Counted from the first letter of the stretch, positions 47,905 to 56,649 are shown. The stretch: 64,000 nucleotides of DNA from Cellulophaga lytica DSM 7489 (GCF_000190595.1 NC_015167.1:2407501-2471500); one strand, 5' to 3'. A program made the numbers and translations. The notes: a model not told the origin generated them from the sequence alone.

Positions 47905-48879
47905 ATGAAAACACCCCTTATCTCGGCTAAAGAGCTGCAAGCCTTATTGGTAGAAGAAAATAACATTATAATTTTAGACGCTAGTCCTGCTACAAACGTA
48001 TCTGGTTTAAGTACTAACCTAGAAGATTTGCAGATAAAAGGAGCTCGTAAGTTTAATATAAAAGCTAATTTTAGTGACGCTTCTAGTAATTTTCCAAATA
48101 CTATACCTAGCGCTAAACAGTTTCAAGAAGAGGCACGTAAATTAGGAATAAATAAAAATAGTAAAATTGTGGTGTATGATAATTTAGGTATTTATACCTC
48201 ACCACGAGTTTGGTGGTTATTTAACACCTTTGGTCATAATAATGTTACAGTTTTAGATGGTGGTTTGCCAGAGTGGGTAGCGCAAGATTTACCAACAGAA
48301 CAGGCTGCTAAAAAAAGAATTCCTTTAGGTAACTTTATTGCACACCAAAAAGAGTTTGCAGTTGTAAATTTTTCAATGGTTAAAGAAAATACAGAGAGCA
48401 ATACCGCTTTAGTTGTAGATGCACGCTCTGCAGGCAGGTTTAATGGTACGGAGCCAGAACCTAGAGAAGATTTAGCTAGTGGTAGCATACCAGGCTCTAT
48501 TAATCTTCCGTTTACAGATGTTTTAGAGGATGGTAAATTTAAATCTAAAGAAGAATTAGAGGTTATTTTAGAGCCAATTTTAGCAGAAGATAAACCATTA
48601 GTTTTTAGTTGTGGTTCTGGTTTAACAGCTTGTGTTATTTTGTTAGCAAGTAAATTGGTAGATGACACTAAAGATACATCTGTTTATGATGGCTCTTGGA
48701 CAGAGTGGGTACAATTGTATGAAGAAGAATTAGAAGAAGAAGTAGAATTAGATGATGATGTAAGTTTAGATGAGGTTAATGAAACCAAACCTGCTGCTGA
48801 AGAAGAAATTGTACAAGAGAGTATTAGTGATAATGAAGACTTTAATGCGGAAGAGTTAGATAAGGAGGAGGAAGAGTAA
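47905..48879 (+). CDS. Two-domain rhodanese-type sulfurtransferase with acidic C-terminal tail
   Basis: 324 residues. Tandem rhodanese domains: an inactive N-terminal one (about 5-130, VVYDNLGIYTSPRVWWLF, LDGGLPEW) and a catalytic C-terminal one (about 155-270) with VVDARSAGRF, GSIPGSINLPF and active-site loop CGSGLTA (Cys236). The CGSG[VL]TA loop is that of 3-mercaptopyruvate sulfurtransferases rather than thiosulfate:cyanide enzymes. After residue 271 comes a tail of about 53 residues dominated by Glu and Asp, which typical members lack. Its stop is only 3 bases from the start of the WYL regulator at 48883. Confidence 0.9.
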   Translation: MKTPLISAKELQALLVEENNIIILDASPATNVSGLSTNLEDLQIKGARKFNIKANFSDASSNFPNTIPSAKQFQEEARKLGINKNSKIVVYDNLGIYTSPRVWWLFNTFGHNNVTVLDGGLPEWVAQDLPTEQAAKKRIPLGNFIAHQKEFAVVNFSMVKENTESNTALVVDARSAGRFNGTEPEPREDLASGSIPGSINLPFTDVLEDGKFKSKEELEVILEPILAEDKPLVFSCGSGLTACVILLASKLVDDTKDTSVYDGSWTEWVQLYEEELEEEVELDDDVSLDEVNETKPAAEEEIVQESISDNEDFNAEELDKEEEE

Positions 48880-48882
48880 TAA

Positions 48883-49608
48883 ATGGAAAAAGGAAAACCC
48901 AGATTGGTGAGGCTAACAGCAATAGTTACGCAGTTACAAAGCAAAAGAATTGTGACAGCTACAGAGCTGGCAGCAAAGTATAAGGTTAGTATAAGAACTA
49001 TTTATAGAGACATACGTACTTTAGAGCAATCTGGAATTCCTATTTATACAGAAGAAGGCAAGGGATATTCTTTGGTAGATGGTTATAAGTTACCGCCTGT
49101 AATGTTTACAGAAGAAGAAGCAAATGCTTTAATAACTGCTGAGCAAATTGTAAATAAAAATAAAGACATTTCTTTTATAGAAAAGTATAGCAGTGCGGTA
49201 GAAAAAATAAAATCGGTTTTAAAATATTCTCAAAGAGATAAATCGTCCTTACTTACAGAGCGTTTAGATATTAGAACAAATTTAGAAAAGCACGTAACAA
49301 GTAGCCATTTAATGCAGTTGCAAATAGCATTAACCAACTATAAATTACTTCAAATAAGTTATTTGTCGCTTCAGAATGTAAAAACTAAAAGAACAATAGA
49401 GCCTTTTGCACTTATACATAATAATGACAATTGGGTACTAATAGCCTTTTGTAGGTTACGTAAAGATTTTAGAGCATTTAGGGTAGACTGTATTCAGCAA
49501 TTAGTGATGTTATCTACTTCTTTTGATCCTCATAAATTAACACTGCAAGAATATTTTGATATGGCTCGTAAAAAATGGGAAAACACCCCTGACACTCCTA
49601 TGACATAG
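48883..49608 (+). CDS. YafY-type HTH/WYL transcriptional regulator
   Basis: 241 residues. N-terminal helix-turn-helix (about 8-60, KRIVTATELAAKYKVSIRTIYRDIRTLEQSGIPI in conserved parts) and a C-terminal WYL domain with LLQISYLSLQNVKTKRTIEPFALIHNNDNWVLIAFCRLRKDFRAFRVDCI in its recognisable portions. Shortened: it lacks the long C-terminal extension of many WYL proteins. Three bases after the sulfurtransferase, so translationally linked. Its ligand and targets are unknown; local genes are the natural first candidates. Confidence 0.9.
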   Translation: MEKGKPRLVRLTAIVTQLQSKRIVTATELAAKYKVSIRTIYRDIRTLEQSGIPIYTEEGKGYSLVDGYKLPPVMFTEEEANALITAEQIVNKNKDISFIEKYSSAVEKIKSVLKYSQRDKSSLLTERLDIRTNLEKHVTSSHLMQLQIALTNYKLLQISYLSLQNVKTKRTIEPFALIHNNDNWVLIAFCRLRKDFRAFRVDCIQQLVMLSTSFDPHKLTLQEYFDMARKKWENTPDTPMT

Positions 49609-49616
49609 AGCTGGTT

Positions 49617-49624
49617 TATTTTTG
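49617..49624 (+). promoter_or_regulatory. Probable -7 promoter box
   Basis: TATTTTTG, exact TAnnTTTG, 26 bases upstream of the ATG at 49651. It begins 8 bases after the stop of the WYL regulator, so the next gene may be separately transcribed. No -33 TTG seen. Confidence 0.45.
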
Positions 49625-49650
49625 ATGAAAATCAATAAAAAATAAGAATT

Positions 49651-50112
49651 ATGAAAACTGAAACTCTAGAGTCTTTTTATGTAATAGGTATTAAAGTGCG
49701 TACTACAAATGAAAACGAGCAAGCAGCAAAAGACATTGTTGCATTATGGAACACTTTTATGTCTGAGCAAATTTTAGATAAAATTCCCAATAAAATAAGT
49801 TCCGAAATTTTTTCAATTTATACCAATTATGAGAGCGATTACACAAAGCCTTATGACACTATTTTAGGATGTAAAGTTTCTAGTATAGATGAGGTTCCAA
49901 ATGGTATGGTAGCACATACTATTAAGGCATCAACCTATAAAAAAAGTATAGCAAAGGGAGACTTATCTAAAAACGTAGTGTATAACAAATGGTTAGAAAT
50001 TTGGAATTCAAAAGTAGATCGTTTGTATACATCAGACTTTGAAATTTATGGTGAAGCAGCAAGTAACCCAGAAAATGCTGAGGTTCCCATTTTTATAGCT
50101 ATTAAAGAGTAG
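49651..50112 (+). CDS. GyrI-like/effector-binding domain protein
   Basis: 153 residues. It is an isolated copy of the domain found at the C-terminus of AraC-type regulators and in GyrI and Cass2 (start VIGIKVRTTNENEQAAKDIVALWNTFM, then YDTILGCKVSSIDEVPNGM, and the C-terminal DFEIYGE). Such proteins bind small, often cationic or amphipathic, molecules. No DNA-binding domain and no signal peptide. Genes of this kind often sit next to YafY/WYL regulators, as here. The ligand is not predictable. Confidence 0.82.
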   Translation: MKTETLESFYVIGIKVRTTNENEQAAKDIVALWNTFMSEQILDKIPNKISSEIFSIYTNYESDYTKPYDTILGCKVSSIDEVPNGMVAHTIKASTYKKSIAKGDLSKNVVYNKWLEIWNSKVDRLYTSDFEIYGEAASNPENAEVPIFIAIKE

Positions 50113-50176
50113 TTTTAATATTGAAGTAGTTAGGTTACAGTGGTAACTTAACCAATATATTAAAAGGTTTAAAGAG

Positions 50177-50208
50177 AATGTAGTCCTGTTTTGGACTACA
50201 TTTTTTAT
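50177..50208 (+). terminator. Terminator after the GyrI-like gene
   Basis: A 10-bp perfect stem AATGTAGTCC (50177-50186) / GGACTACATT (50193-50202) encloses a 6-base loop and is followed by T. Confidence 0.92.
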
Positions 50209-50243
50209 ATTTAAGGACACTAGCCTATAAAGTTTTTTGCCCC

Positions 50244-51101
50244 ATGAAAAAATTAATACCTACTATTTGCTTTTGTTTGTTGTTTAGTTTTGCAGTAAAA
50301 TCACAAACAGGTAAGGTTTTTGATAACCTAAAACTTACAAGTAAAATTCTAAAAAGCGAACGTAGCTTTTCAATTTACCTACCGCCAGATTACGAGTCAT
50401 CTAAAAGAGATTATCCTGTATTGTATTTGCTTCATGGTGCTGGTGATGACCACACGGGTTGGGTGCAGTTTGGAGAAGTTTTACATATTACAGACAAAGC
50501 TATTAAGGCAGGCAAAGCAACACCAATGATTATTGTAATGCCAGATGCCAATACTGGCAAACGCGGGTATTTTAATACTGAAGATTGGAGGTATGAAGAT
50601 TTCTTTTTTGAAGAGTTAATGCCATATGTAGAAAAAAAATACCGAATTAGAGGAGAAAAACGCTATCGTGCAATTTCTGGACTCTCTATGGGTGGTGGAG
50701 GTACATTTATGTATGCTTTACATAAACCAGAGTTATTTTCTTCTGCTTGTCCGCTTAGTGCCTCTGTGGGTATGTTGCCAAAAGACACCGTGAAAATTAA
50801 AGATTTTGCAGAGAGCGAAAAAAAATCTGTAGCAGAAATGAGAAAGTATTTTAAAAGACATTCTGCCATTTCTTTGTTAGATTCTATTCCGGTAGAAGAT
50901 ATTAAATCTGTACGTTGGTATATAGACTGTGGAGATGATGATTTTTTATTTGAAGGAAATAGTTTGGTACATATTTCTATGATGAAAAAGAAAATACCAC
51001 ACGAGTACAGAGTTCGTGATGGTGCGCATAATTGGACGTATTGGAGAGAGTCTCTACCAGAAGTTTTAAAATTTGTATCGGCAGCTTTTCATCAGCATTA
51101 G
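50244..51101 (+). CDS. Secreted esterase of the esterase D/feruloyl esterase family
   Basis: 285 residues with a Sec signal peptide (CFCLLFSFAVKSQ). Alpha/beta-hydrolase fold of the PF00756 type: YPVLYLLHGAGDDHTGW (oxyanion region), IVMPDA, nucleophile Ser in ISGLSMGGGG, acid in DCGDDDFLFEG, and His in RDGAHNWTYW. Exported, so probably periplasmic or released. Family members cleave feruloyl, acetyl or other short acyl esters, often on polysaccharides; some hydrolyse siderophore esters. No polysaccharide genes adjoin it. Single-gene unit between two terminators. Confidence 0.9.
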   Translation: MKKLIPTICFCLLFSFAVKSQTGKVFDNLKLTSKILKSERSFSIYLPPDYESSKRDYPVLYLLHGAGDDHTGWVQFGEVLHITDKAIKAGKATPMIIVMPDANTGKRGYFNTEDWRYEDFFFEELMPYVEKKYRIRGEKRYRAISGLSMGGGGTFMYALHKPELFSSACPLSASVGMLPKDTVKIKDFAESEKKSVAEMRKYFKRHSAISLLDSIPVEDIKSVRWYIDCGDDDFLFEGNSLVHISMMKKKIPHEYRVRDGAHNWTYWRESLPEVLKFVSAAFHQH

Positions 51102-51126
51102 CTAAGCATACAAAAGGTATAAAATT

Positions 51127-51168
51127 AAAACAAGCTAGTATAAATTTATACTAGCTTGTTTTTTTTAT
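51127..51168. terminator. Bidirectional terminator between esterase and queE
   Basis: A perfect 36-base palindrome (51127-51144 with 51145-51162) begins AAAACAAGC on each strand and so ends with T runs in both directions. It lies between the stops of the plus-strand esterase and minus-strand queE. On the minus strand it begins 2 bases after the queE stop. Confidence 0.92.
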
Positions 51169-51797
51169 GGTATGTTTAAATATTTGTGTGTTTGTAAGGA
51201 TACTTTCCATTGCGGGTTTTTCATTACAAAATCTACAATTAACGGAGTCATTTTATCTTTAACACTCCATTCTGGTTGTAAATATAAAATACAATCTTTA
51301 TTTACTTTAGCCGCTTGTTCTTCGGCAAATTTAAAATCGTTTTTATTATAAATTATCATTTTTAACTCATCTGCTTTATCATAAATAATACCTTGTGGTA
51401 ATTTATTTTTTTTAGGAGATAAGCAAATCCAGTCCCAAATACCAGTTAAGGTATATGCTCCAGAAGTTTCTATATGTGTTTGTAAATTTTTAGCCTTTAA
51501 AGCTTCAGTAAGTGGTGCCATATTCCACGTTAATGGCTCGCCGCCTGTAACTACAATAGTGTTAGAGTATTTTGCTGCGTTATTTACAATGGCATCAATA
51601 GTTGTTGGTGGGTGCGTAGCCGCATTCCAACTTTCTTTTACATCACACCAATGGCAACCAACATCGCAGCCACCTACACGTATAAAATACGCAGCAGTTC
51701 CTTTATGGAAACCTTCTCCTTGTATGGTATAAAATTCTTCCATTAACGGAAGCATTTCTCCTTTGTCTACCAATGCTAATACCTCATTTTTAACCAT
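51165..51797 (-). CDS. queE: 7-carboxy-7-deazaguanine synthase QueE
   Basis: 210 residues. Radical SAM enzyme in queuosine/7-deazaguanine synthesis. EEFYTIQGEGFHKGTAAYFIRVGGCDVGCHWCDVKESW holds the characteristic CxxxCxxC-like cluster (here CDVGCHWC), followed by VVTGGEPLTW and HIETSGAY. I use the ATG at 51797; an in-frame ATG at 51812 overlaps a TATCTTTG promoter box and is probably not transcribed. Short QueE type. No other queuosine genes are in the window. Confidence 0.95.
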   Translation of the reverse strand: MVKNEVLALVDKGEMLPLMEEFYTIQGEGFHKGTAAYFIRVGGCDVGCHWCDVKESWNAATHPPTTIDAIVNNAAKYSNTIVVTGGEPLTWNMAPLTEALKAKNLQTHIETSGAYTLTGIWDWICLSPKKNKLPQGIIYDKADELKMIIYNKNDFKFAEEQAAKVNKDCILYLQPEWSVKDKMTPLIVDFVMKNPQWKVSLQTHKYLNIP

Positions 51798-51801
51798 TAT
51801 G

Positions 51802-51809
51802 CAAAGATA
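51802..51809 (-). promoter_or_regulatory. -7 promoter box of queE
   Basis: TATCTTTG on the minus strand, exact TAnnTTTG, only 4 bases before the ATG at 51797. Transcription would start at or just inside the ATG, implying a leaderless or nearly leaderless message. Confidence 0.55.
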
Positions 51810-51981
51810 CATTTTTTGTGTTTCACTATCTAACTTTACGTAAAAGATAGCATAGAGTTATAGGGTAACATCAAAAAAAATAACATTTATAGCGTCTGTA
51901 ACTTAATGTTTATTGTGTTTACTGTAAAACTTCTCTTTTTAGTTGTTTAAATTTAAGCTATTTTTATCAAAATTTTAAGAA

Positions 51982-53490
51982 ATGAGCACCAAGGAAAAGT
52001 TTTTAGCAGATATAGAAAAAGGATACGCTACAAAAGGAGACTTTATAACTATGGGCGCTGGTATTGTAGACGGTGAAACCGTTACAAATGCGTTTGTAAA
52101 AGTACCTTTAAAAACACTTAATCGTCACGGTTTAATTGCAGGTGCTACAGGTACAGGCAAAACAAAAACATTACAGGTATTGGCAGAAAACTTGTCAGAC
52201 AAAGGTGTGCCAGTTATGTTAATGGATTTAAAAGGAGATTTAAGTGGTATAGCACAACCAAGTGCAGGACATCCTAAAATAGATGAACGCCATGCTAAAA
52301 TAGGTTTGCCATTTAACGCTAAAAGTTTTCCTGTAGAAATTTTATCGTTGTCTGAGCAAGATGGTGTAAAGTTAAGAGCTACAGTATCTGAATTTGGTCC
52401 GGTGTTGCTTTCTAGAATTTTAGACTTAACAGTAACGCAAGAAGGTATTGTTGCAGTTATTTTTAAGTATTGTGATGATAATAAATTGCCACTTTTAGAC
52501 CTTAAAGATTTTAAAAAAGTACTACAGTACGCTACAGAAGAGGGTAAGGCAGAGTTTAAAGAAAGCTATGGAAGAATTTCTTCTGCTTCTACAGGTTCAA
52601 TTCTTAGAAAAATAATAGAGTTAGAACAGCAAGGAGCCGATTTATTTTTTGGTGAAAAATCTTTTGAGGTAGATGATTTAACTAGGATTGATGAAAACGG
52701 TAGAGGGTACATTAATATTTTAAGATTAACAGATATACAAGATAGGCCAAAGTTGTTTTCAACTTTTATGCTAAGTCTATTGGCTGAAATTTATGATACT
52801 TTTCCTGAACAAGGAGATAGTGATAAACCAGAACTAGTATTGTTTATAGATGAGGCTCACTTAATTTTTGATGAAGCATCTAAAGCATTATTAAACCAGA
52901 TAGAAAGTATAGTAAAATTAATACGTTCTAAAGGTATTGGTGTATATTTTGTAACACAAAACCCTGCAGATGTACCAGAAGATGTTTTGGCACAACTAGG
53001 GTTAAAAGTGCAACACGCATTACGTGCATTTACAGCAAAAGATAGAAAAGCTATTAAGTTAGCTGCGCAAAATTACCCAGATAGTGAGTATTACAATACA
53101 GAAGATGTATTAACATCTTTAGGTATAGGAGAAGCTTTAATATCTGCTTTAGATGAAAAAGGAAGGCCAACACCATTAGCAGCTACAATGTTGCGTGCAC
53201 CTATGAGCCGTATGGACGTTTTAACTGCAAAAGAGTTAAAAGAAGTTATAGACTCATCTTCTCTAGTTAAAAAATACAATGATAGTATAGATAGAGAAAG
53301 TGCTTATGAAATGCTAAATGATAAAATTGAAAAGGCAGAGCAAATAGCAGCAAAAGAAAAAGAAAAACCAGCAGCAAAACGTACTAGTAGTCGTTCTAGA
53401 AGTACAAGGCAAAACCCTATTGTAAAAGTGTTAACCAGCGCTACTTTTATAAGAGGTATGTTAGGTGTGCTTAAAAAAGTGTTACGCTAA
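51982..53490 (+). CDS. HerA-like/DUF853 ATPase (YjgR family)
   Basis: 502 residues. P-loop ATPase related to HerA and FtsK motors. Walker A GATGTGKT (about residues 53-60) after HGLIA, Walker B LVLFIDEAHLIFDEA, sensor VYFVTQNPADVPEDV, and an arginine-finger-like RAFTAKDRKAIK region. C-terminal basic tail (AAKRTSSRSRSTRQNP) may bind nucleic acid or membrane. The DUF853 group is widely conserved, but its biological role is not established to my knowledge. It stands alone without a nuclease partner such as NurA or Sir2, so a defence role is not supported here. Confidence 0.9.
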   Translation: MSTKEKFLADIEKGYATKGDFITMGAGIVDGETVTNAFVKVPLKTLNRHGLIAGATGTGKTKTLQVLAENLSDKGVPVMLMDLKGDLSGIAQPSAGHPKIDERHAKIGLPFNAKSFPVEILSLSEQDGVKLRATVSEFGPVLLSRILDLTVTQEGIVAVIFKYCDDNKLPLLDLKDFKKVLQYATEEGKAEFKESYGRISSASTGSILRKIIELEQQGADLFFGEKSFEVDDLTRIDENGRGYINILRLTDIQDRPKLFSTFMLSLLAEIYDTFPEQGDSDKPELVLFIDEAHLIFDEASKALLNQIESIVKLIRSKGIGVYFVTQNPADVPEDVLAQLGLKVQHALRAFTAKDRKAIKLAAQNYPDSEYYNTEDVLTSLGIGEALISALDEKGRPTPLAATMLRAPMSRMDVLTAKELKEVIDSSSLVKKYNDSIDRESAYEMLNDKIEKAEQIAAKEKEKPAAKRTSSRSRSTRQNPIVKVLTSATFIRGMLGVLKKVLR

Positions 53491-53527
53491 ATAAAAAATA
53501 AACCTACTTACTAACTACATATTTTAA

Positions 53528-54073
53528 ATGAAAAAAATTACAATTACCTGCTTAGTTGCAGTAGCAATTTTAGCAGCTAAATGCGGAAAAGGTACAGATT
53601 CAGAATTTTTAATAACTACAACTAGTTTTGGAAAGTTAAGTAAAAATAATTCTGCTAATGATATAGAAACAATTTACGCATCAGACTCTATTGTAAAAGA
53701 TAATGCAATACAATTAAGTGCAAGTATGCGCAAAGAGCATATTTACGAAAAAGGAGGTAAACCATTATTTACAGTAAGTATTAGTAACGATACTATTATA
53801 GACAATATTAGAGTTTTAGACCCGCGTTACACTACAGAAAAAGGGGTTAATTTACTTAGTACTTTTAAAGATATTAAGGATAATTACACCATAAGAAAAG
53901 TATTAACCTCTATGAATAATGTTGTACTTTTTATAAAAGATAGTGATGTGTATTTTACTATTGATAAAAAAGAGCTGCCAGAGAACTTACGCTACAGTAA
54001 TAATACCAATATTGAAGCAATACAGATACCAGACGCTGCTAAAATAAAATACTTAATGATAGATTGGGAATAG
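53528..54073 (+). CDS. Exported protein of unknown function
   Basis: 181 residues with an N-terminal export signal (MKKITITCLVAVAILAAKC). A Cys follows at 19, but Lys at -1 is unlike a normal lipobox, so lipidation is uncertain. The mature part contains several beta-strand stretches (KPLFTVSISNDTIIDNIRVL, NNVVLFIKDSDVYFTIDKKELP) and no motif I recognise. 37 bases after the HerA-like ATPase and 1 base before the cupin gene, so cotranscription with the cupin is likely. Confidence 0.65.
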   Translation: MKKITITCLVAVAILAAKCGKGTDSEFLITTTSFGKLSKNNSANDIETIYASDSIVKDNAIQLSASMRKEHIYEKGGKPLFTVSISNDTIIDNIRVLDPRYTTEKGVNLLSTFKDIKDNYTIRKVLTSMNNVVLFIKDSDVYFTIDKKELPENLRYSNNTNIEAIQIPDAAKIKYLMIDWE

Positions 54074-54074
54074 T

Positions 54075-54443
54075 ATGAAAAAGAAGTATACCATACAAAC
54101 AGAGCCTTTTGTTGTGCCTACTACAGATGGTAAATTAATAGAAGAACATTTTGGCGGAGCAACTAATAAACAGCAAGATATGAGTATTGCTCATATGGTA
54201 GCACCACCAGGTTGGTCAGAGCCTTTTCAGACTCCTGAGTTTACAGAGTATACTTATATTATTAAGGGAAAAAAACAATTTACTATAGCTGGTGAACTCG
54301 TTGTTTTAGAACAAGGACAATCTATACGTATAGAGAAAAATACACGCGTACAATACGCAAACCCTTTTGATGCTCCTTGTGAGTATATTTCTATATGTAC
54401 CCCAGCTTTTTCTATAGATACGGTACATAGAGAAGAAGATTAA
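54075..54443 (+). CDS. Single-domain cupin protein
   Basis: 122 residues. Cupin_2-type beta barrel: MVAPPGWSEPFQTPEFTEYTYIIKGKKQFTIAGE matches motif 1 with Glu/Thr in place of the usual His pair, and LEQGQSIRIEKNTRVQYANPFDAPCEYI matches motif 2. The usual metal ligands (HxH...E...H) are largely absent, so metal binding is doubtful. Cytosolic. One base after the preceding gene. Function unknown; such proteins can be binding proteins or isomerases. Confidence 0.8.
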   Translation: MKKKYTIQTEPFVVPTTDGKLIEEHFGGATNKQQDMSIAHMVAPPGWSEPFQTPEFTEYTYIIKGKKQFTIAGELVVLEQGQSIRIEKNTRVQYANPFDAPCEYISICTPAFSIDTVHREED

Positions 54444-54473
54444 CCCCTATTTATACTAGCCTACACCTTTTTT

Positions 54474-55316
54474 ATGAAAAAAATGCTAAGTAAAATTATA
54501 CCTATAGCTTATGGTGCATATTTTAATGTGCTTTCTGTATTCTCTACAAAGACTGCAGCTAAAAAAGCATTTTATCTTTTTTGTACGCCAAGAAAAGGTA
54601 AGGTATTACCACACCAAAAAGAGTTTTTAAACAACGCAAAAAAAGAAGTGGTAACTACCGCAAATATAGATTTGCAAGTATACCAATGGCCTGGAGAAAA
54701 AGAAACAATTTTGCTGTTACACGGTTGGGAAAGTAATGTGTTTAGATGGCGAAATTTGATAGGTTACCTAACTAAAGGAAATTACAATATTATTGCTTTT
54801 GATGCACCAGCACATGGTAACTCTACAGGTACTGTTTTGCACGTGCCAATTTATACAGAAGTAGCGCAAGCATTAATAACCAAATACCAGCCAAAACATA
54901 TTATAGGCCACAGTGTAGGAGGTATGACTACCTTGTACAATAATTACAAATACAACAATACTTTTGTAGAAAAACTTGTAATATTAGGAGCTCCGTCTGA
55001 GTTTTATACCATACTAAAAAATTACAAGGCAATGTTAAAGTTTAATAATGCTGTTTTTAACAGTTTAAAAGAATTTATATTTGAAAAGTTTAATTTTTTG
55101 CCAGAGGATTTTTCTATTTCAGAGTACGCAAAGCAGAACACTAAAAAAGGGTTACTAGTACATGATAGGTTAGATTTAATAGCTCCTTGTTCAGACTCTG
55201 AATTAGTGCATAAAAATTGGACTACTAGTACATTACTGGTAACAGAAGGTTATGGCCACTCATTACACCAAGATGAAGTTAGTAATGCTGTCCTGTCATT
55301 TTTAAAAGAAGCCTAA
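54474..55316 (+). CDS. Alpha/beta hydrolase
   Basis: 280 residues. [21 protein letters not shown] (oxyanion HG), [11 protein letters not shown], nucleophile Ser in [12 protein letters not shown], acid in [12 protein letters not shown], and His in [12 protein letters not shown]. The triad is complete. The N-terminus (about 60 residues, [28 protein letters not shown]) is an extra segment that could be a membrane-associating helix. Substrate unknown; likely an esterase or lipase. 30 bases after the cupin gene and 14 before the VOC gene, so probably one transcript. Confidence 0.9.
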   Translation: MKKMLSKIIPIAYGAYFNVLSVFSTKTAAKKAFYLFCTPRKGKVLPHQKEFLNNAKKEVVTTANIDLQVYQWPGEKETILLLHGWESNVFRWRNLIGYLTKGNYNIIAFDAPAHGNSTGTVLHVPIYTEVAQALITKYQPKHIIGHSVGGMTTLYNNYKYNNTFVEKLVILGAPSEFYTILKNYKAMLKFNNAVFNSLKEFIFEKFNFLPEDFSISEYAKQNTKKGLLVHDRLDLIAPCSDSELVHKNWTTSTLLVTEGYGHSLHQDEVSNAVLSFLKEA

Positions 55317-55330
55317 ATAAAATAGATATT

Positions 55331-55759
55331 ATGAAATACCCAATAGCACCTTTTCACATAGCAATACCTGTACATAATTTAGAGGAATGTAGAACTTTTT
55401 ACAGAGATGTTTTAGAGTGTCCAGAAGGAAGAAGTAGTGACCATTGGGTAGATTTTAATTTGTTTGGTCACCAATTGGTAATACACTACAAGCCAAAAAC
55501 AGAAACAGAAGAATTGCATACTAATGCTGTAGATGGTAAAAATGTACCTGTACCACATTATGGTGTAGTATTACCTTGGGAAACTTTTGAGAATTTTTCT
55601 AAAGACTTAAAAGCAAAAGGAGTAACTTTTGTAATAGAGCCTTATGTAAGGTTTAAAGGAGAAACCGGAGAACAAGCAACTATGTTTTTTTATGATCCTG
55701 CTGGTAATGCGCTAGAGTTTAAAGCTTTTAAAGATTTAAATCAATTATTTGCAAAATAG
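55331..55759 (+). CDS. VOC-superfamily (glyoxalase/dioxygenase) protein
   Basis: 142 residues. Paired beta-alpha-beta-beta-beta modules with metal ligands in [40 protein letters not shown] and [14 protein letters not shown]. The acid-ending DPAGNALEF motif is typical of catalytic members, but the reaction cannot be told (glyoxalase, fosfomycin resistance and dioxygenase groups share it). Last gene of a plus-strand run; convergent with the protease gene at 55775. Confidence 0.88.
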   Translation: MKYPIAPFHIAIPVHNLEECRTFYRDVLECPEGRSSDHWVDFNLFGHQLVIHYKPKTETEELHTNAVDGKNVPVPHYGVVLPWETFENFSKDLKAKGVTFVIEPYVRFKGETGEQATMFFYDPAGNALEFKAFKDLNQLFAK

Positions 55760-55774
55760 TAAATGCTAAAGTAA

Positions 55775-56581
55775 TTACCTGCCGCCGTTAGCTTTTAAAT
55801 CTGCTAAGCATTCTGCATCTAGTGTAGGTAGTCCGTTTTTACTAGCAATAAGCATTTTTTTCATACCAGCACCAAACTCTAGTTTTGCGTTCATTAAACA
55901 ATCTTCTACATTGCAGTGGTTACTACCCACAGTTTCACCATCATCGTTTGTAGTTTCGCCTTCATGCGGGTGTACCATTTCTGTACCAAGGTTAACTAAA
56001 CCCATTAAGTGGCCAAGCTCATGTTGGAGTGTTGCAGTTTCTACAGATGTTTCTGATACTAAAGCACTTTTAGCGGCTAAATCTTTAATTGTAGATTCGT
56101 AAATAACCATAGATGTGTTACGGTATACAGCGCCTAAAGTAACAGAGTTTGTTTCTTTATCATCATTATTAGACGGTGCATCTGCAAAGTAAATGTAAAT
56201 AGCTAAAGTATCATCTGTATTATAAACAGTTCTATTATCTGTTTCTAGCTTTGCTATTTCCTCTATAGTTAAGTCTTCTTCATTAGGAGAAGAAACTTGC
56301 TTGTAAGTAGTTGTAATTTCGTTTTTAAAGGTAATGTCATTAATAAAATCTGTAAAATTAGCCAAAGATGCATCATTTGGCCTAAAACCTTCAACGTACA
56401 CAATTTCTAATGCTAATTTACTGTAGGTATTGTTAGATAATATTTCATTTGCAGAATCTCCAGAGCCTTGCAGATTAGATGTTTTATTTGTTCCTTCTTT
56501 TTGTTCTGAGGTACTGTCATCTGTACTAGAACAGCTAACAACTAACAAAACAGCAAATAGTAAAGCGCTAAAATTCTTCAT
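55775..56581 (-). CDS. Zinc metalloprotease lipoprotein
   Basis: 268 residues from the ATG at 56581, the start of a lipoprotein signal (MKNFSALL...VVSC, Cys17); a longer frame reaches 56647, but its first 22 residues precede the signal. The mature start SSTDDSTSEQ is acidic, suggesting surface export. Zinc motif HELGHLMGLVN is a HExxHxxGxxN version of the metzincin site: Asn stands where His or Asp usually is the third ligand. A Met-turn-like CLMNA follows 35-40 residues later, and HPHEG lies between. Flavobacterial membrane metalloproteases have this build. Target unknown. Confidence 0.82.
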   Translation of the reverse strand: MKNFSALLFAVLLVVSCSSTDDSTSEQKEGTNKTSNLQGSGDSANEILSNNTYSKLALEIVYVEGFRPNDASLANFTDFINDITFKNEITTTYKQVSSPNEEDLTIEEIAKLETDNRTVYNTDDTLAIYIYFADAPSNNDDKETNSVTLGAVYRNTSMVIYESTIKDLAAKSALVSETSVETATLQHELGHLMGLVNLGTEMVHPHEGETTNDDGETVGSNHCNVEDCLMNAKLEFGAGMKKMLIASKNGLPTLDAECLADLKANGGR

Positions 56582-56649
56582 ATATATCTTTTTATAACTA
56601 ACAATTAGTTGCAACAAAACCCTACTTACAAACGTATAAAAGGGCACTT

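Noticed and set aside
51982-53490. HerA-like ATPase as part of an antiviral defence system
   Set aside because: No NurA, Sir2, Duf4297 or other effector gene adjoins it; neighbours are an unknown exported protein and a cupin. The protein fits the housekeeping-type DUF853 group.
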